Source: Symsagittifera roscoffensis
Taxonomy: Eukaryota > Xenacoelomorpha > Acoela > Convolutidae
Length of the DNA: 64,000 nt
Direction: 5' to 3'
Assembly (NCBI RefSeq): GCF_963678635.1
Contig: NC_087067.1
Location: forward strand, 50,708,233 to 50,772,232
Positions 19,178-31,597 of the stretch are shown one piece after another. The translations under genes were made by a program, and so were the position numbers. Numbering within the stretch: the stretch's first letter is position 1; each line of letters begins with the position of its first letter. The notes below the pieces were generated by a model, which was not told the origin of the DNA, searched no databases, and saw only the letters and a program-made list of their open reading frames with translations.

Positions 19178-20430
19178 TTAGAGATACTGGATAAGAGTGT
19201 GTCTCAGGTCTCTTAACTTATTCCACGAGTCCGTGGATTTCTTCATAACCAAGTTCCTCACTCTCTCTCTCATCTGCTCTGGACAACGTGTCAGTTTCAT
19301 CAGTCCTCCCAAGTTTCCGTGGGTAATTGCAATCAATGTCAGAAGTCCATCTAACCGCAGGTTCTGAATTTCTTCGGTGAGCAGTATCGCCGGTCCTTTC
19401 ACAAAACTCTCTGCTCCAAATGTCACGAACAAGGCTATTAGTTCCACTATTGACACTTCCACTACTACTTGGAGGAATTCTTTTATCAAGTAGTGCGAGA
19501 CTTTCGGGTAGACTTTTGCCAAGAAGGACGCGGTCCATCCGGCTCCCAACCCTTCCAACATGCTGTCTGTCCGTTCAAAGCCCTCCTGGCCCTTCACTTC
19601 CTGGGTCCAGAAGGTTTCCAGAGTAATCTGACACATTCTGTTCACAAATTCAGCGGTCTTTTCTCCGGCATTTTCCGCCAGGTTCACCTCCTTCAACAAG
19701 TAGGCATGTATCTTTGTGATCATCACGGGGCCTTGCTCAAAAGCATCTGCACCCAATGCCGCTACTCTAGGATTCAGGTGTAGCCACTGGTTGGCTTCCG
19801 GCTTGGTTCTCAAAACCGGCTTGTGTTTTCACCTGTCACTTCCATTGCTCGGAACCATAAGTCGTTGGACATCGCCGCAATCACTCGATGGTCGTCGTCT
19901 ATTCCCGGTTTCAGTTTGAGCTGTCAAATGAAGTTGGACAGTTCCAACCCCAGCACCTCGTCCAACACTAACATGTGTAGCGCATGGTCCTTGAATCCTC
20001 TCATCGCGTTTGAGATATCTGAACATACTGCAGGCAGTTCAGCCCTGAGCGGCCTCAGATTCTCCATCTCTATCATGCGATTTGGGGCTGATATGATCAC
20101 ATTATATTTTCCTTCCGAAAGCAAGGTCACAATCGCATACACAAATTTCAGTCCATCCGGGAGATGTGCATATCACGGAGACAACGCGAATACTATTCTC
20201 GGTGTCACTTTGGTGAATGACCCTTCCTTCGTCGCATCCACCACTTCACCCATCGACTCAAGGATATCTTTTATCGCTGGCCACACAGCGTTCTCTGCCG
20301 TTGTAGGATCTCTGAATCTGCTCAGAAAACCTCTACTGTGTAGATGGTCATTGATACCAGCGAACACGATCGTAATTGGGTTCATGTCCGTCTGCATTTG
20401 TACCCCTATAGCCAGAGATATTGATTGCAG
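19178..20430 (-). pseudogene. Second SGNH-like segment and helical C-terminus
   Basis: ITIVFAGINDHLHSRGFLSR near 20,331-20,390 carries a G-x-N-D block like block III of SGNH hydrolases. It is followed by VVDATKEGSFTKVTPRIVFA and a long helical region (ALHMLVLDEVLGLELSNF; later HYLIKEFLQVVVEVSIVELI). I read it as a second, more divergent SGNH-like unit and a helical tail of the same gene. A separate adjacent gene is possible. Broken. Confidence 0.45.
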
Positions 20431-23113
20431 TTAGTCCAGGTCGACCGCTGCCAACATTATGACGTCCGGCCAAAACAGAGACTTGGAGGTGTACACGAAC
20501 TCTGAATTCACTACTATCATAATCTTGGCCTTCCTCATTTCTGCTTTGTCATGAGCGGCGAAGATGGTCTCATCTTTCTTTATCGCTTTCAATCCGCAGT
20601 ATCTTTGGGCATCACCATCTTGATTCACTAGTTTTGGGTATATTCTCTCCTTCACATGACCAGGGGGTGTCGTCAGCTGCCTGAACATCTTCACGTGTTG
20701 TCCAATCGGCGCTCTCGTCGTCAGGAATCTTCCTGGTCTCTCTTCACGATTCCCCTCATCGTGATTCAACCTCACATCTTGCAATGGTCTCGCATTCACT
20801 GGTCCCATTGTGTTGTTAGAGGGCAGTCCCTCTAGGTCAGCAAATCTCAAGGCCGTCGTGGAGCTAAAAATTATACTAGCGGCTATCAACCAGTCTACGC
20901 CTGTTATCGAGTACAGTCTGCTGACGGATAGCGTCGCCCCATTCAGCATCCTCCTTGCATCTTCGATGAAGCTTACCCTCTGGAGATCCAGCCTCATTAG
21001 CTCGTCTTTGTATACATGCCAGGGAGATGGTATGGGTCTTGACCACATCAACGAGCCTCTGCCCGGGCGTCTCTTTTCTCGACTGGTACTTGTCGTCTCC
21101 GATCTCGTGTCCGATCTAGACGTGCTGGTTGTCTCCTCGATTGGGTTGACAGGGCCTATTCTTCTCCTAGGATGGATGGTCCTTCTCATCGGCGCTTCTC
21201 CCAATCGATCCTGTACGTCTGTTCTTTGACCTGGTTCGCTGGAGCTCTGTTGTCTGTAGTTCGTGACGGCCGGAACCGTCCCCAAGCGTGTTTCCAGGCT
21301 AGAAGGCACAAAGGTAGTAATCACCGCGTCACTCGCTGTTCCTTCTTCCTTCAGCACTCCTGTGTCAAAGAGTTCCGCCTCTAATTTGTCCAACCGCTCT
21401 TGGAAGACTCGATTCAACCAAGCTTGTCCTTCGATACTGTCGAAGTGGATGCCGTCCGTGGTCAGTCTGGCCTGATCCATAGCTCTCAACTCATGCTCGA
21501 TGTCCATGAGGATCATTCTTCCGGCGTTCCGACTTGCGAGGTTCCTCAAGATGTTATTCCACCTGACGACTCCCTCGTTGTGCCTTCTTCCTGCTGCTGT
21601 CAAGCTTCTCGTATTCATTGGCACAGTGCAAACGTTCAGTACCGCGCAATTGAATTTCTGCCAGAGGGTATAAACAAACACACCATCATTGACTCCCATA
21701 GTGCTTCCTGCTCATCTGAACCTCTAGAGATGTCATTCGTCCCGACCAGGATCATCACATTGGGGATCCTCCCTGGATTCATCAGTTCCACCATTCGATA
21801 TAACTGAGCTATCGTCGCGCCTCCAAAGGCCATCGCCGTGGTGACCCACGAGGTCCTCAAATTCGACAGCACTCTGACCAAGCTGTCTCCCAGTATCAGA
21901 TGAGATGTCCCGAGTGGTGGTTGCTGCAGGTTTACTGCCGGGCTCCAAGTCGCTCGATTGAAGCAGGCTCTCGGATCTGTCTCCGGAACTCCCGTGAAAT
22001 TATATTTCAATTGATTGCTCTTTTGTATGTCTATGATGCGAGACACTTTCTTCGCTGGCATCTTCTGTATTCTTCTCTCTGGGGCCTTCGAGCTCCCCAT
22101 GAGTGGTGTCACGTCATTTATCCCCTGTCTGATCACGGTCTGGGAGAGTCGTACTCTGCCCGCGTCGTCGATCGTCCAATAAGGTGCAGTCACCCCGGAA
22201 CCTGGAGCATTCTTGTTGGCGACCAGTCGTCCAGCTGTCTCTATCAGCTTCCTCACCGTTAGCTCCACGACGGGGTCACCCAAGGTGTCACTAGGGTCCA
22301 GGATCGTTACTCGATTTGTCTCAGTCGGGAGCCGTGTCTCCGTTGTTTGACTAATTTCTCGAGGCGTCAAGAGCTCCATCGGGGACTGCCCACGAGGAAT
22401 ATTCCTTGCAGGTATCACTTTCTCCACGGCCGTTGTCAACGCCATCTGTTCCGATTGCTCTTTGTAGTCCTGCCTCAAGCGCTCAATTTGTTGACCCTGC
22501 TTTTGTTGCAGTCTTCGAACAACTTTCTCCACATGTCTCGATCTTCCTCTATCTTGAGCATGCTTTTGGTCATCTCGTCTAGCACCTTCTTCGTACTTTC
22601 CAGCTCATCCTTTATCTCATCCAGATCTTGCATGGTTTGGTTCGTCTGAACCTTCTGACCTGCTTTCGCCCTCTTTGGTGGCACAGCTGCTCTCAGTAGT
22701 GAACCAGACGAGGCAGCCTCGCTGTTCATCTCCTGATGCATTCTCGTCAGCCCAGGTTTGGGCTTGGAGGGCATTGGCATCTCACCTGGTTGGTAAGTGC
22801 TAGAACTTCCCAATCCAGGCTCATTCGCCAAGTCACTCCCTGAGAGAGCCCCGTTTCTCCACCTCATCACTCTCATGTTCGGGCGGTCTAGTACTCCTCT
22901 TTCTCCATATGCTGTCATCAACAGGACTTCCGTGGGGCGGTCCCCACGGTTGTCGTGCCCCAAGATGTTGATCAGGGCGGTCAGCAACATGACTACCTCT
23001 GGGTCCTCCAGAGCGAAGTCTCGATCGATCAGCCGACAAAAGATCGCGTCTATCATCGGTCCCACATATGCCTCTGCCAGGTCCATCAATTCATCCACGT
23101 TGAAGTTATCCAT
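20431..23113 (-). pseudogene. SGNH/GDSL esterase-like gene downstream of pol, first part
   Basis: Starts MDNFNVDELMDLAEAYVG. A coiled-coil region (EIKDELESTKKVLDEMTKSM) follows. The SGNH fold then shows block I LILGDSLVRVL at 21,879-21,890 (GDSL), a Gly block (AMAFGGATIAQ), block III VGTNDISRG near 21,722-21,748, and the Asp-x-x-His block TTDGIHFDSIEG near 21,427-21,465. This family hydrolyses esters of lipids or sugars. A long, partly disordered C-terminal region follows. It occupies the position where some LTR elements hold an env gene. Several breaks. Confidence 0.75.
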
Positions 23114-23512
23114 TCTATTCTTTCAAGTTCGATTCGGTTTTGATTCAAAGATTTGACTCAAGTGAGTAATTAAACGATCAATCAGGATCTAGAAAAGAAG
23201 TCAAAAATATCACACTTGTCCGTTTCACCTTAACATATATCGTTAAAATTTGCTTAAAAACAGTTCAGATAAAAAGATATTTATCCTAAGATTTATTAAA
23301 ATCAATCAGTCTCCAAAATTTTGGAATTCGACCTAAGATTGGACAGTCCAAACTTTGGATCTATTCCCAAGATCGTCATTCAGTTGTTCATGGTCACTAA
23401 ACCCTACTTACCCAAGAGCTTGATAACATAACACATAACATAACATAGCACATATGTCACATATTTACATACAACTTAGTCTTTAGCCTAACACCCTCTC
23501 GCCTGTCGCTCA
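23114..23512. other. Spacer between pol and the downstream SGNH gene
   Basis: AT-rich and free of long frames, with a small ATAACATAACA-type simple repeat near 23,430. It may hold a promoter or splice acceptor for the downstream gene, but no specific site is convincing. Confidence 0.3.
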
Positions 23513-24557
23513 GCCTATACTTAAGTAATATTTCTTATGTAAATATACTTGTATATTAGTGTCAGAGAATATCACGTGTACAAGTGCGTACAATTCCCGA
23601 GGATGCAGTCGTCCTCTGTTTGGATCGTACACTGGAAGCGAGAGCTCCTTCACGTCCATTTCCACAAGGAAATCCCTCAGCCTCATCAAGGACAAGACTA
23701 GGTTCTCTGGGTCCACGTGCTGCTTCTCCGTCGCCCTCGTCACCAGGAAGCATAAGTATTTTCCCGGTATCTGTGACGCCGCCGGAGGTAAGGCTGCTAC
23801 GCCCCCTATCCCTGGTCTTTGCTTCCAAAGGAATTCCACGTTTTTGTATTCTCTCTTAAAATCTGCCGCTAACGCTGTCCTAAAACTCATGTCTGCTGTG
23901 ATTGCTATCGCACATGTTCTATTTGTGAGTATGAAATCACTGTCTGTTAGTATTATGTTGCTTGAATATTCATTTGGTAAGTTAAAATATGACTCAACTA
24001 CCCTCCCTATGTCAGGTTTCTTAGGTTCTTCGCCTGTTTCTACGTCTTGAATAGTGACGCTGGTCTCCTCAGGATCCGGGGTCGTTTCATTCAGCCACTC
24101 TAAGACACGCAGGTTCGTCAAGTCTTGTTCATATGACTGCTGTTGCTCGTCGTCCAATTCTACCTCGGGTTTCGACCAGTCGTCAACCCACTCATCGTCG
24201 TGATCATCGACTATGTCAATGTCTTGTGACACAGTTATTTCCTCTAGACCCACTACTTCCCCCGCTATCTTCTTCAGATCTATCCTATCCACTACAAAGT
24301 CGTCACCGTAAGGATTGTATTTCTTTCTTGGTCTCGTCCCGTCCTTCTGACGAGTCTGTATCGTGAACGGAAGATCCGGTTCCAAGTTCTTGGGAACCTC
24401 TATCTGTTCGGGATCCTGCCAATCTTCCTCTGCGTAGGGTAAGTTTTCATCGTCCGCTTCGATCTCCTCGTTTGGATCCAGGTCCAGCGGAATATCCGTA
24501 CCTTCCTCTACGACTTCGTTTCCATCGTTCTTCTCCCTGGTGCCCTTTTCATTGACC
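23513..24557 (-). pseudogene. Acidic linker plus macro-like domain at the end of pol
   Basis: After the integrase comes an acidic stretch (DPNEEIEADDENLPYAEEDW). From about 24,016 downwards comes a compact domain: CAIAITADMSFRTALAADFK, PGIGGVAALPPA, KYLCFLVTRATEKQHVDPEN, LSLMRLRDFLVE, LSLPVYDPNRGRLHPRELYA. This order fits a Poa1-like macro domain (ADP-ribose binder or phosphatase): the A-x-x-F-K-x-x-Y helix, the G-rich loop, a T-K/R strand, P-x-N-L helix and the second loop. The call rests on pattern only. The alternative is an unrelated alpha/beta domain. Confidence 0.5.
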
Positions 24558-26970
24558 TCACAAGCAGGATTCATCATTAGATAATCCCCTTCTTCCATGT
24601 CTGCAGGTATACACCAGTCCTCTGTCGATGGATTGTGTGGCTTGATGTTCTCGTAGTGGGTGGCTCGGCCTATAAAAGCGTCCCTCCTGGTGCACCTCTG
24701 TAATCATGAAGGGCTCCCTCCATTTTTTTAGGAGCTTTTTCGTCCCTTTCGGTGGTATAACGTTCTGAAATACCCATACGTAGTCTCCCACCAAGTAAGC
24801 CTTTGCACCAGCTGCTTTCTTGTCGAATCTTTTCCTCTGTCTTGCCTGTGCTTGCTGAGTATTTCGTCTACACAAATCGTTCAACTCCTGTTGGCGTCTG
24901 ATCACATCCCTCACGTAGACCTGTGGGGACGTTTTCTTTCCCTCATACTCTGGGTAGAAGAAGGTTAAGGGTAAAGACTTTTCGTGTCCAGTTAGCATCA
25001 TGTGTGGACTGACTCCAGTGGTGGAGTGTTGCGTGCTGTTATATGCTCCCATCGCCTGTGGAAAGTATCTGTCCCAATCGGTCATGTACCTGGAACAATA
25101 TACTCTCAGCATCGAGCATCAACACTAACGTCCTATTCTGTCTCTCTACTAAGCCATTCGTCTGAGGGTGGTATGTCGTGGAGTGAGCCTGAGCGACCTG
25201 TGAGCGTCTCATAAACTCTTTCGTAAGCTCTCCTACGAAAGCTCTTCCATTATCCGATTGAAACGTCATCGGACAGCCATGTCTCGCTATCCAATTATTG
25301 ATCAGGTGATCGCATGTCTCCTCCGCCGAGGCAGTTATGCAGGGAACGGCCTCTGCATACTTCGTAAAATGATCTATCATGACCAACACCTGATTATAAC
25401 CACTGTCTGTCATGCATATCTTGTGGTGATCTATCTGCACCACCTCATTGAATTCAGACGACTCGATCGATTGTAAAGGAAATCGCATCTTCCTTGGATC
25501 CTTGACCTGCTGGCATGACAGACATGCTGTTACCCACTTCTCGCATGCTTTTTTCATTCCAGGCCACTCAAAGCGCTTCAGGATCCTCTGATATACTTTG
25601 TCGATCCCCTGATGGCCCATCTGATCATGTGACCTGAACAGTAGTTCTGTCTGATAGAGTTGCGGTAACACTATCGCGTTATACTTGTATAGGACTCTGT
25701 CTTCCTCTCTTCTTTTGCAAGCCACGATCCCGTCCTTGTTCAAATATAACCTCCCTTCCTTCTGCATGAAGTACTGTCTCAGGATACGATAACTATCTTC
25801 CTCCAGGTCCCCTTTATCCGGAGAACCATTCTCGATCCACCTTTTCAGTTTGCTTGTCATGCGATCATTTCTCTGCGCCCTGAGAAGATCCGAGAGTCTG
25901 TATCTCGCGTTCAAGTACGTCTTCATGACCCTCATCTGACTATTAAGCTCATTAGGCTGGTGTGTGTCTTCTTCCATCTTAACGCACCAAATCTTCGCCA
26001 ACGGCTGTGTTTCTTGTTTAAACGGCTGAAGATCAGTCCTGACTACCTCTTTCTGCGGCAACAGATTTATCGAAAGTTTCGATACCGCTATTGTCTCCAA
26101 GTCATCCGCTGCGTTGTCAAAGACTCTTTCGCTTGGTATAAAGTAGCGATCGCTGTCAGGATCCTGGTACACCTCTCTGTCCAGATCCTTTGCCCGAGTT
26201 TCCACTAGTAGTGTGTGGATCGCTAGTTCGGACAGTTCTGATCCCGAGCTCGAGTTCCTGTCTGAATAGGTATCCATTTTGAGTTCCGGGAATTGTCATC
26301 CGTTGAAGAGTTTATGCTGGAGACTGCACGCTCCTCCAGATCATGTCTGTGCCTTCTTCGCATCCATCTGAACTCCCCGGACAAAACCTTGTTCTCTAGG
26401 TCCTGTTTCTCATCAGGAATTTTTTCGTCTATCTCAGACTCCCCGGACAAACTTTCTTGTTCCGGGTGTTGATCTTCGGCTCGCTGGTTCTTCTCATCAT
26501 TCGTCTCCCCGGACAAATAATCTTGCAGCAGATTTTGTTCTAACTTTTCACCTTCCTTATTCTGGTCCACAAAGGTGACGGTTTTCTTTCGCCTGCTGCT
26601 CCTCTGTTCTTTCTGTCCGTAAGAAGTACTATTTAAAATCTCGTGGGATATTGAGGATACTAGTTGCTGAACTATTGTCCTACAATCCCTCTCGTTCTCT
26701 GCGTGCTCTCGTCTGGACGGCATGATCTTCACCTTCTCACTGACTGTTAGCAATGCCACTGCTGCTGTCCACTCGGGGTCATCTCTGGTCACCTCTCTTT
26801 CTAACAATCCACCCAGCATCCGCATCACTTGCGGTGTGACCTGCACCGTTTTATCCAATAATGAGAGGCTGTTTATGTTCATGCGAGAGAGTTCTTGCTG
26901 GACCAGATTCGAGCGCAGCAGCAGATTCAAGGGGACCGGGTTCTCCTTGGATAGGATCTTTATCTCGATT
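24558..26970 (-). pseudogene. Linker and integrase region
   Basis: A 230-residue linker with three LSGE motifs leads to the integrase. The HHCC zinc finger (GHQGIDKVYQ, CLSCQQVK) lies at about 25,500-25,630. The core shows LVMIDHFTKYAEAVPC, FQSDNGRAFVGEL and NGLVERQNRTL, carrying the D, D and E of the catalytic triad. The C-terminal GPY/F-like part reads YVWVFQNVIPPKGTK and KKWREPFMITEV. It inserts the cDNA into the genome. Part of a broken element. Confidence 0.9.
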
Positions 26971-28796
26971 GCTTTCTCTACAGGCAACTCAGGATGCCCT
27001 GGAATTGGATGTCCAGGTTTATCCAACCATCTCGTTAAGGGAAGCGCTTCATAAGTGTCTTTGTCTAGAAACGAGAATCCATCCTTTATTTCCGCCTGAT
27101 TGGCCTGCTTCTGCTCCAATCTTTCATAGAACTCAGTTTTCGTGCTGAGGCTGTCAGCATTCTGTTGTTTATCACGCATCCTATGTTCGATTATCATATG
27201 GTAGCCATCCAATCTTACTATCCATCTACCAATATAACTCTGATCCATCGAGTAGGTCTTCAACCAGGATAACGCTCTGTTGTCCACGCGTAACTTGAAG
27301 GGAGCGCTCCCCAAGTATGCACGGTACTTTTCCACAAAGGTGACTACTGCAAACATTTCTGCTTTTGGTGCGCCATATTTCATCTCTGTGTCACTCAAGA
27401 CCTTGCTGCCAAATGCAATGGGACAGAGAACTGTTCTTCCGTTCCATTCTTGCTCTTGATGCAATATTCCTGAGATGGCCACTACCGATGCGTCTGTGTC
27501 AAGAAAATACATGCCCTTTTCTGTAGGCATGCCTAGCACTGGCGCTTTGCACAGTTCCCGCTTTATGTTCTCGAAAGCAACCTGTGCCTCATCGTTCCAT
27601 TCGAACTTTTTCCCCTTGTTGCGCATCAGCTTCTGCATCGGGTACACCTTGTCCGCATATCCTTTTATGAATTCCCGGTAGTAATTGGCAAACCCTAGGA
27701 AGCTCAGGAGCTGTGTGTCCGTTCTGGGAGCTTTCCATGTCAACACTGCTTCCACTGCTTCCGAGTCCGGCCTCACACCATGCCTATCCACCATTCTTCC
27801 CAGGTACTTAATCGAATCCCTAAGGATTTCACATTTCGATGGTTTGCATTTCAATCCTGCTCTTTTCATGCATCCAAAGACCTCATCGAGCCTATCAATG
27901 TGGTCTTCCAGGGTCGGTGTCGCTATGACAACGTCATCCACGTAACACATCACGAGATTCCCGTACTTCTTGGTCACTCTCGTCAAAGCCTGAGCCATCA
28001 GTCTTTGAAAAGTAGCCGTTGCATTGCACAAGCCCTAGGGCATCCTCTTCCACTGGTACAATCCCAATTCGCACGCGAATCCGGTTTTCTCTCTATCCTT
28101 CTTCCGCAGAGGGACCTGCCAGAAGGCAGAACCCAAGTCCAATGTGGTGAAGAACTTGGCATCACCAAGCTTAGAGAGGCTCTCGTCTATCCGCGTTATC
28201 GGGTACGCATCTTTTATCGTTACCGCGTTCAAGTAACGAAATTCGCAACAAAATCTATGCTGCCCCCCTTTCTTTTTCGCCATTACTACCCCGCAAGCAC
28301 ATGGCGATTTCGAGGGTTCTATCATGTCGTATTCAAGCAACATTTCTATTTCCGCTCGGCACGCTTCCGATTTGTGTGGCTTCATTCGTCTTGCGCCTTC
28401 CCTATGGGGAACGGCGCCCTCTTCAAGTTCGATTTCGTGTTCGACGAAATTACAGCAACCGATATCCGCCTTATGTTTTGAAAATACATCTGCGTTCCGA
28501 TTTAGGAGGTCCCGCAATTTTTCGAAATCTCCCTCACCTATTTTTCCTTTTAAATGTTCTATCTCTGGCAAAACCGGTTTCTCAGATTCTAGTTCGTATG
28601 ACGAGGGGCGTTCCGGAAAATTCGAGCAGCTTGATAAGCCATCGTCCGTTTCGGATTTCATTGAATACAATTTATGAATAGGTTTTAATTCAATAATCCT
28701 CTTTAAAACTTTATCTTTATTGGCATGAAAAGGACAGTCTTTTACACTGTGTTTCTTCAAGTTTTGTGTCTCCTCATAGTCGGTCCTCATCGGCAA
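26970..28796 (-). pseudogene. Reverse transcriptase and RNase H region
   Basis: RT fingers and palm: HRFCCEFRYLNAVTIKDAYP, FTTLDLGSAFWQVPL, FGLCNATATFQRLM-type sequence. The catalytic YVDD is at 27,933-27,944. SFLGFANYYREFIKGYA marks the Ty3/Gypsy connection. RNase H follows with FLDTDASVVAISGILHQ and later DNRALSWLKTYS. Together they copy the RNA and degrade the template. About one break in this stretch. Confidence 0.93.
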
Positions 28797-28814
28797 AGCG
28801 TAACCAAGCTTCTT

Positions 28815-29990
28815 TCAACGCTGGATTGAAACCGTGGTGTCCAGTGTGTTCAATAACACACTGACAAACAGTCCGGTTCGCGTTACCGAGAAACTCCGGC
28901 CTAAAATCACCGAACTCTGACTATTTGGATTCGGTACTAAACAAACCTGTTTACTATCGCTTAACGAATTTAGATTTCTCATTCTAAAAATTGCCACCAC
29001 AGCCTGTCCTGGCTGTAGTTTTACTTTCCTATCTAAAAAAATTGGTCCCTTGTTTTCGTCTGTTATTATCCTATTAATTGGTTTCTTAACATACTTCCGG
29101 TCCGGGTTTCTAATCCGTATCAGACCGTTGTTCAAGTCAATCATCACGTCAAAATTCCTGACAAAATCTCTGCCCAAGATGAATTGGTCGGTGTCGTCCA
29201 AATTCTCTACCACCAGGAAGCTCGTCCAAAGATCCCGTCCTCCCATATGGAGGACTATTATTGGTGTTCTTCCGGCTACGTAAATAGCTCCTCGATTGGC
29301 GGCGGCCAGTCGGAGATTCGTTGGAATTAGATCTTCCCTCGTGAAGCCCATTCTTTCCCAAGTTTTTATCGGCATCACGCTCACTACCGCTCCTGTGTTC
29401 AGAAGCCCTGTGACTCCGATTTTTGTTCCGTTGGTGTCTAGCAGATGTGCAGTCACATCTGTTTCATACCCAATGTGTACTGCGTCTTGTTCCATCATGG
29501 CGTCATGGCCTATCCTGCTGACTTTGAGTTCCTCCTCACCCAAATAGATCTGCCCCAATTGGTCATCATCTGTTGTTACATAAGTCCTGGTGTAGATACT
29601 GATTCCATCCACGTTCAGCATCACTTGATACGGCCCATAGACCTCTAGGTAGCGTCCATGAAATTTTTTCATGCGAGGGCCACCCGTCGTTAGTAGTGCT
29701 CGCACAGCTCTCGACTCGGTGCGTGGCTCCACCTGCCTCAGATAATCTGCATATGTGTCCAAATGCATCAAAGTGAACTCGGATGGTTCACTCAGATATC
29801 TGATTACCTGGTGTCCAGCCACTGAGATTATTGACTGTATCTTGCTTCCTTGTGGCACCACGCCGAACCTCTGACCAGAGATCACATTAAGTTTCATGCT
29901 CAAACTGCTTGGTGCTTTGGTCTCCTCGACCTCCATTGCTTCGAAGGTATTCAGTTGCTCCTGTAGTTTCTCATTCTCCAGTTCGAGTTT
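28815..29990 (-). pseudogene. Retropepsin-type aspartic protease region
   Basis: The retropepsin signature region (TGAVVSVMP) lies near 29,371-29,408. It is followed by LRLAAANRGAIYVAGRTPII, the flap-like region, and FILGRDFVRNFDVMID, the second psi-loop with the typical I-L-G-x-D-F. The protease would cut the Gag-Pol polyprotein. A linker of about 100 residues follows before RT. Part of a broken element. Confidence 0.85.
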
Positions 29991-31525
29991 CACTTTTTGT
30001 TTGATCTCTTTCGTCACCAGTTCCTGCTGCACTCTATTTAGAGCATACCTCGCGGCTGCCCTATAATCAATCTTGAAGTCATCGGCCGCAGTCACTGGTT
30101 CTGGTTCACATGTCTCTTCAGTTACCGCTTGCATTTTCTTCGTCGACAGCTCTTGCGGTTTGTCTTTTCTGCGCGCCTCCTCTTCACTCAACAGGCGAGC
30201 CTTGCTGGCTTTCACTCCTGATAAAGCTTCCTCAGGCCTTGGATGCTTGATGTCTGCCACTGCATCCCAGAATTGTGGACAATCTGATTTAAAATGACCT
30301 TCCAAGTTGCAAAAGAAACACCTCGGGCCAAATTTTGCAATTACTCCTCTCATGAAATCCTCAGGGTCAACTTCTGACGCATCTTCGTCCTCTAGGCTAA
30401 AGCCTATTGCTTTCATGCCTTGTTTGTAAGTTGGGCATGCTGACACATGATGGTCCGTTGAACTGCAATTGGCACAAGAGCGTCTCTTGTCCATATCATC
30501 CCTCTGTTTGTACCAATTGTTCCCTTGGTTTGCTGGTCCGTTGTTAAAATTTCCATAATTGTTCTTGTAGTATCCAGATCTCGAAGGAGGTTTCAACAAA
30601 AGATACTCTTTTGACTTGAGCCTCAACTCCTCTGGTGTTGGCACATTGGTTGATAGTGGTGTGTAATGCGTTATTAGCATCGTTCGAAGTTCATCATTCT
30701 TCACACCATCGATGAATTTTGAGGCTACGGCCAGGTTCATACTTCGGTTTGATTCATCAGGTTGGCTGCGTCTTCTCAGCATTGCCAAGTCATCGAGAAA
30801 CTTGTCTATCGTTTCATCTTCTCGTTGCCTCCGTTTCTCGAAGCGCATCATCGCTTGGTGCCCCTGCACCCCTGATCCGAAACGGTTTAACAAGATTTCG
30901 AAGATTTTCTCAGCTGTGTCACGCTGATATTGCTTCTTGGCCATGACACAGTTCAGGGCTGTCCCTTCCAAGTTGCTGGTGAGCGCACTGCACTCCTGTC
31001 TCTCCGACAAGTCCTCTTCCTCGAAATGCAGCTTCATTACCTCTATCCAGGTATCAATACAGCCATCAGATTCATCTTTATAGCATCTTGGTTTCTTAAA
31101 GACTCTTCTGGACTTCTCACTGCGTTCATTGGTTCTGGATAACCTTGTAAGGAATGTCTCCAAAGACCTGTTTAGGGGTTCAAAAGCTGTGGCCATTGCC
31201 GTGGCATCCCTTGAGTGTCCCGCCTGAGTGTCCTCACACCTTGTCAAAGGTTCTGTGTGCGGTGCATCCCTGCAATCCGAATCGCCGTGAGTGTTTCCCG
31301 CTTGGCCCACATGACTCCTCCCCGGGCTTGTATGCCCTTTGTTACCGGAATCACTTCTCCCAGTCGCATGTGTGCCTTGTGTTGGTCGTTTTTAAGAGAT
31401 CTGTCTGTTTCCCGATGAACTTGCTCTACTTTTCGGGCCCCATGTTCTATTATCCCTTGTGGCATAGCCTGATGAACTGCCCCTACCTCTAGTGGATCCA
31501 TATGTCCTCCTCCTTTGATGGTCAT
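29990..31525 (-). pseudogene. Gag capsid and nucleocapsid region
   Basis: The capsid-like domain includes CIDTWIEVMKLHFEEEDLS and FEILLNRFGSGVQGHQAM, patterns of the retrotransposon Gag family. Two CCHC zinc knuckles follow: CANCSSTDHHVSAC at about 30,430-30,475 and CFFCNLEGHFKSDC at about 30,285-30,330. These package the RNA. A coiled-coil linker (LELENEKLQEQLNTFEAME) leads to the protease. Part of a broken element. Confidence 0.88.
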
Positions 31526-31597
31526 TGAAGTTCACCTTCGGCTCCCTGCTGGGACCTCCCGAGTTCGGTTCACCTTCTTTTGGTCCACTGTTGCTGT

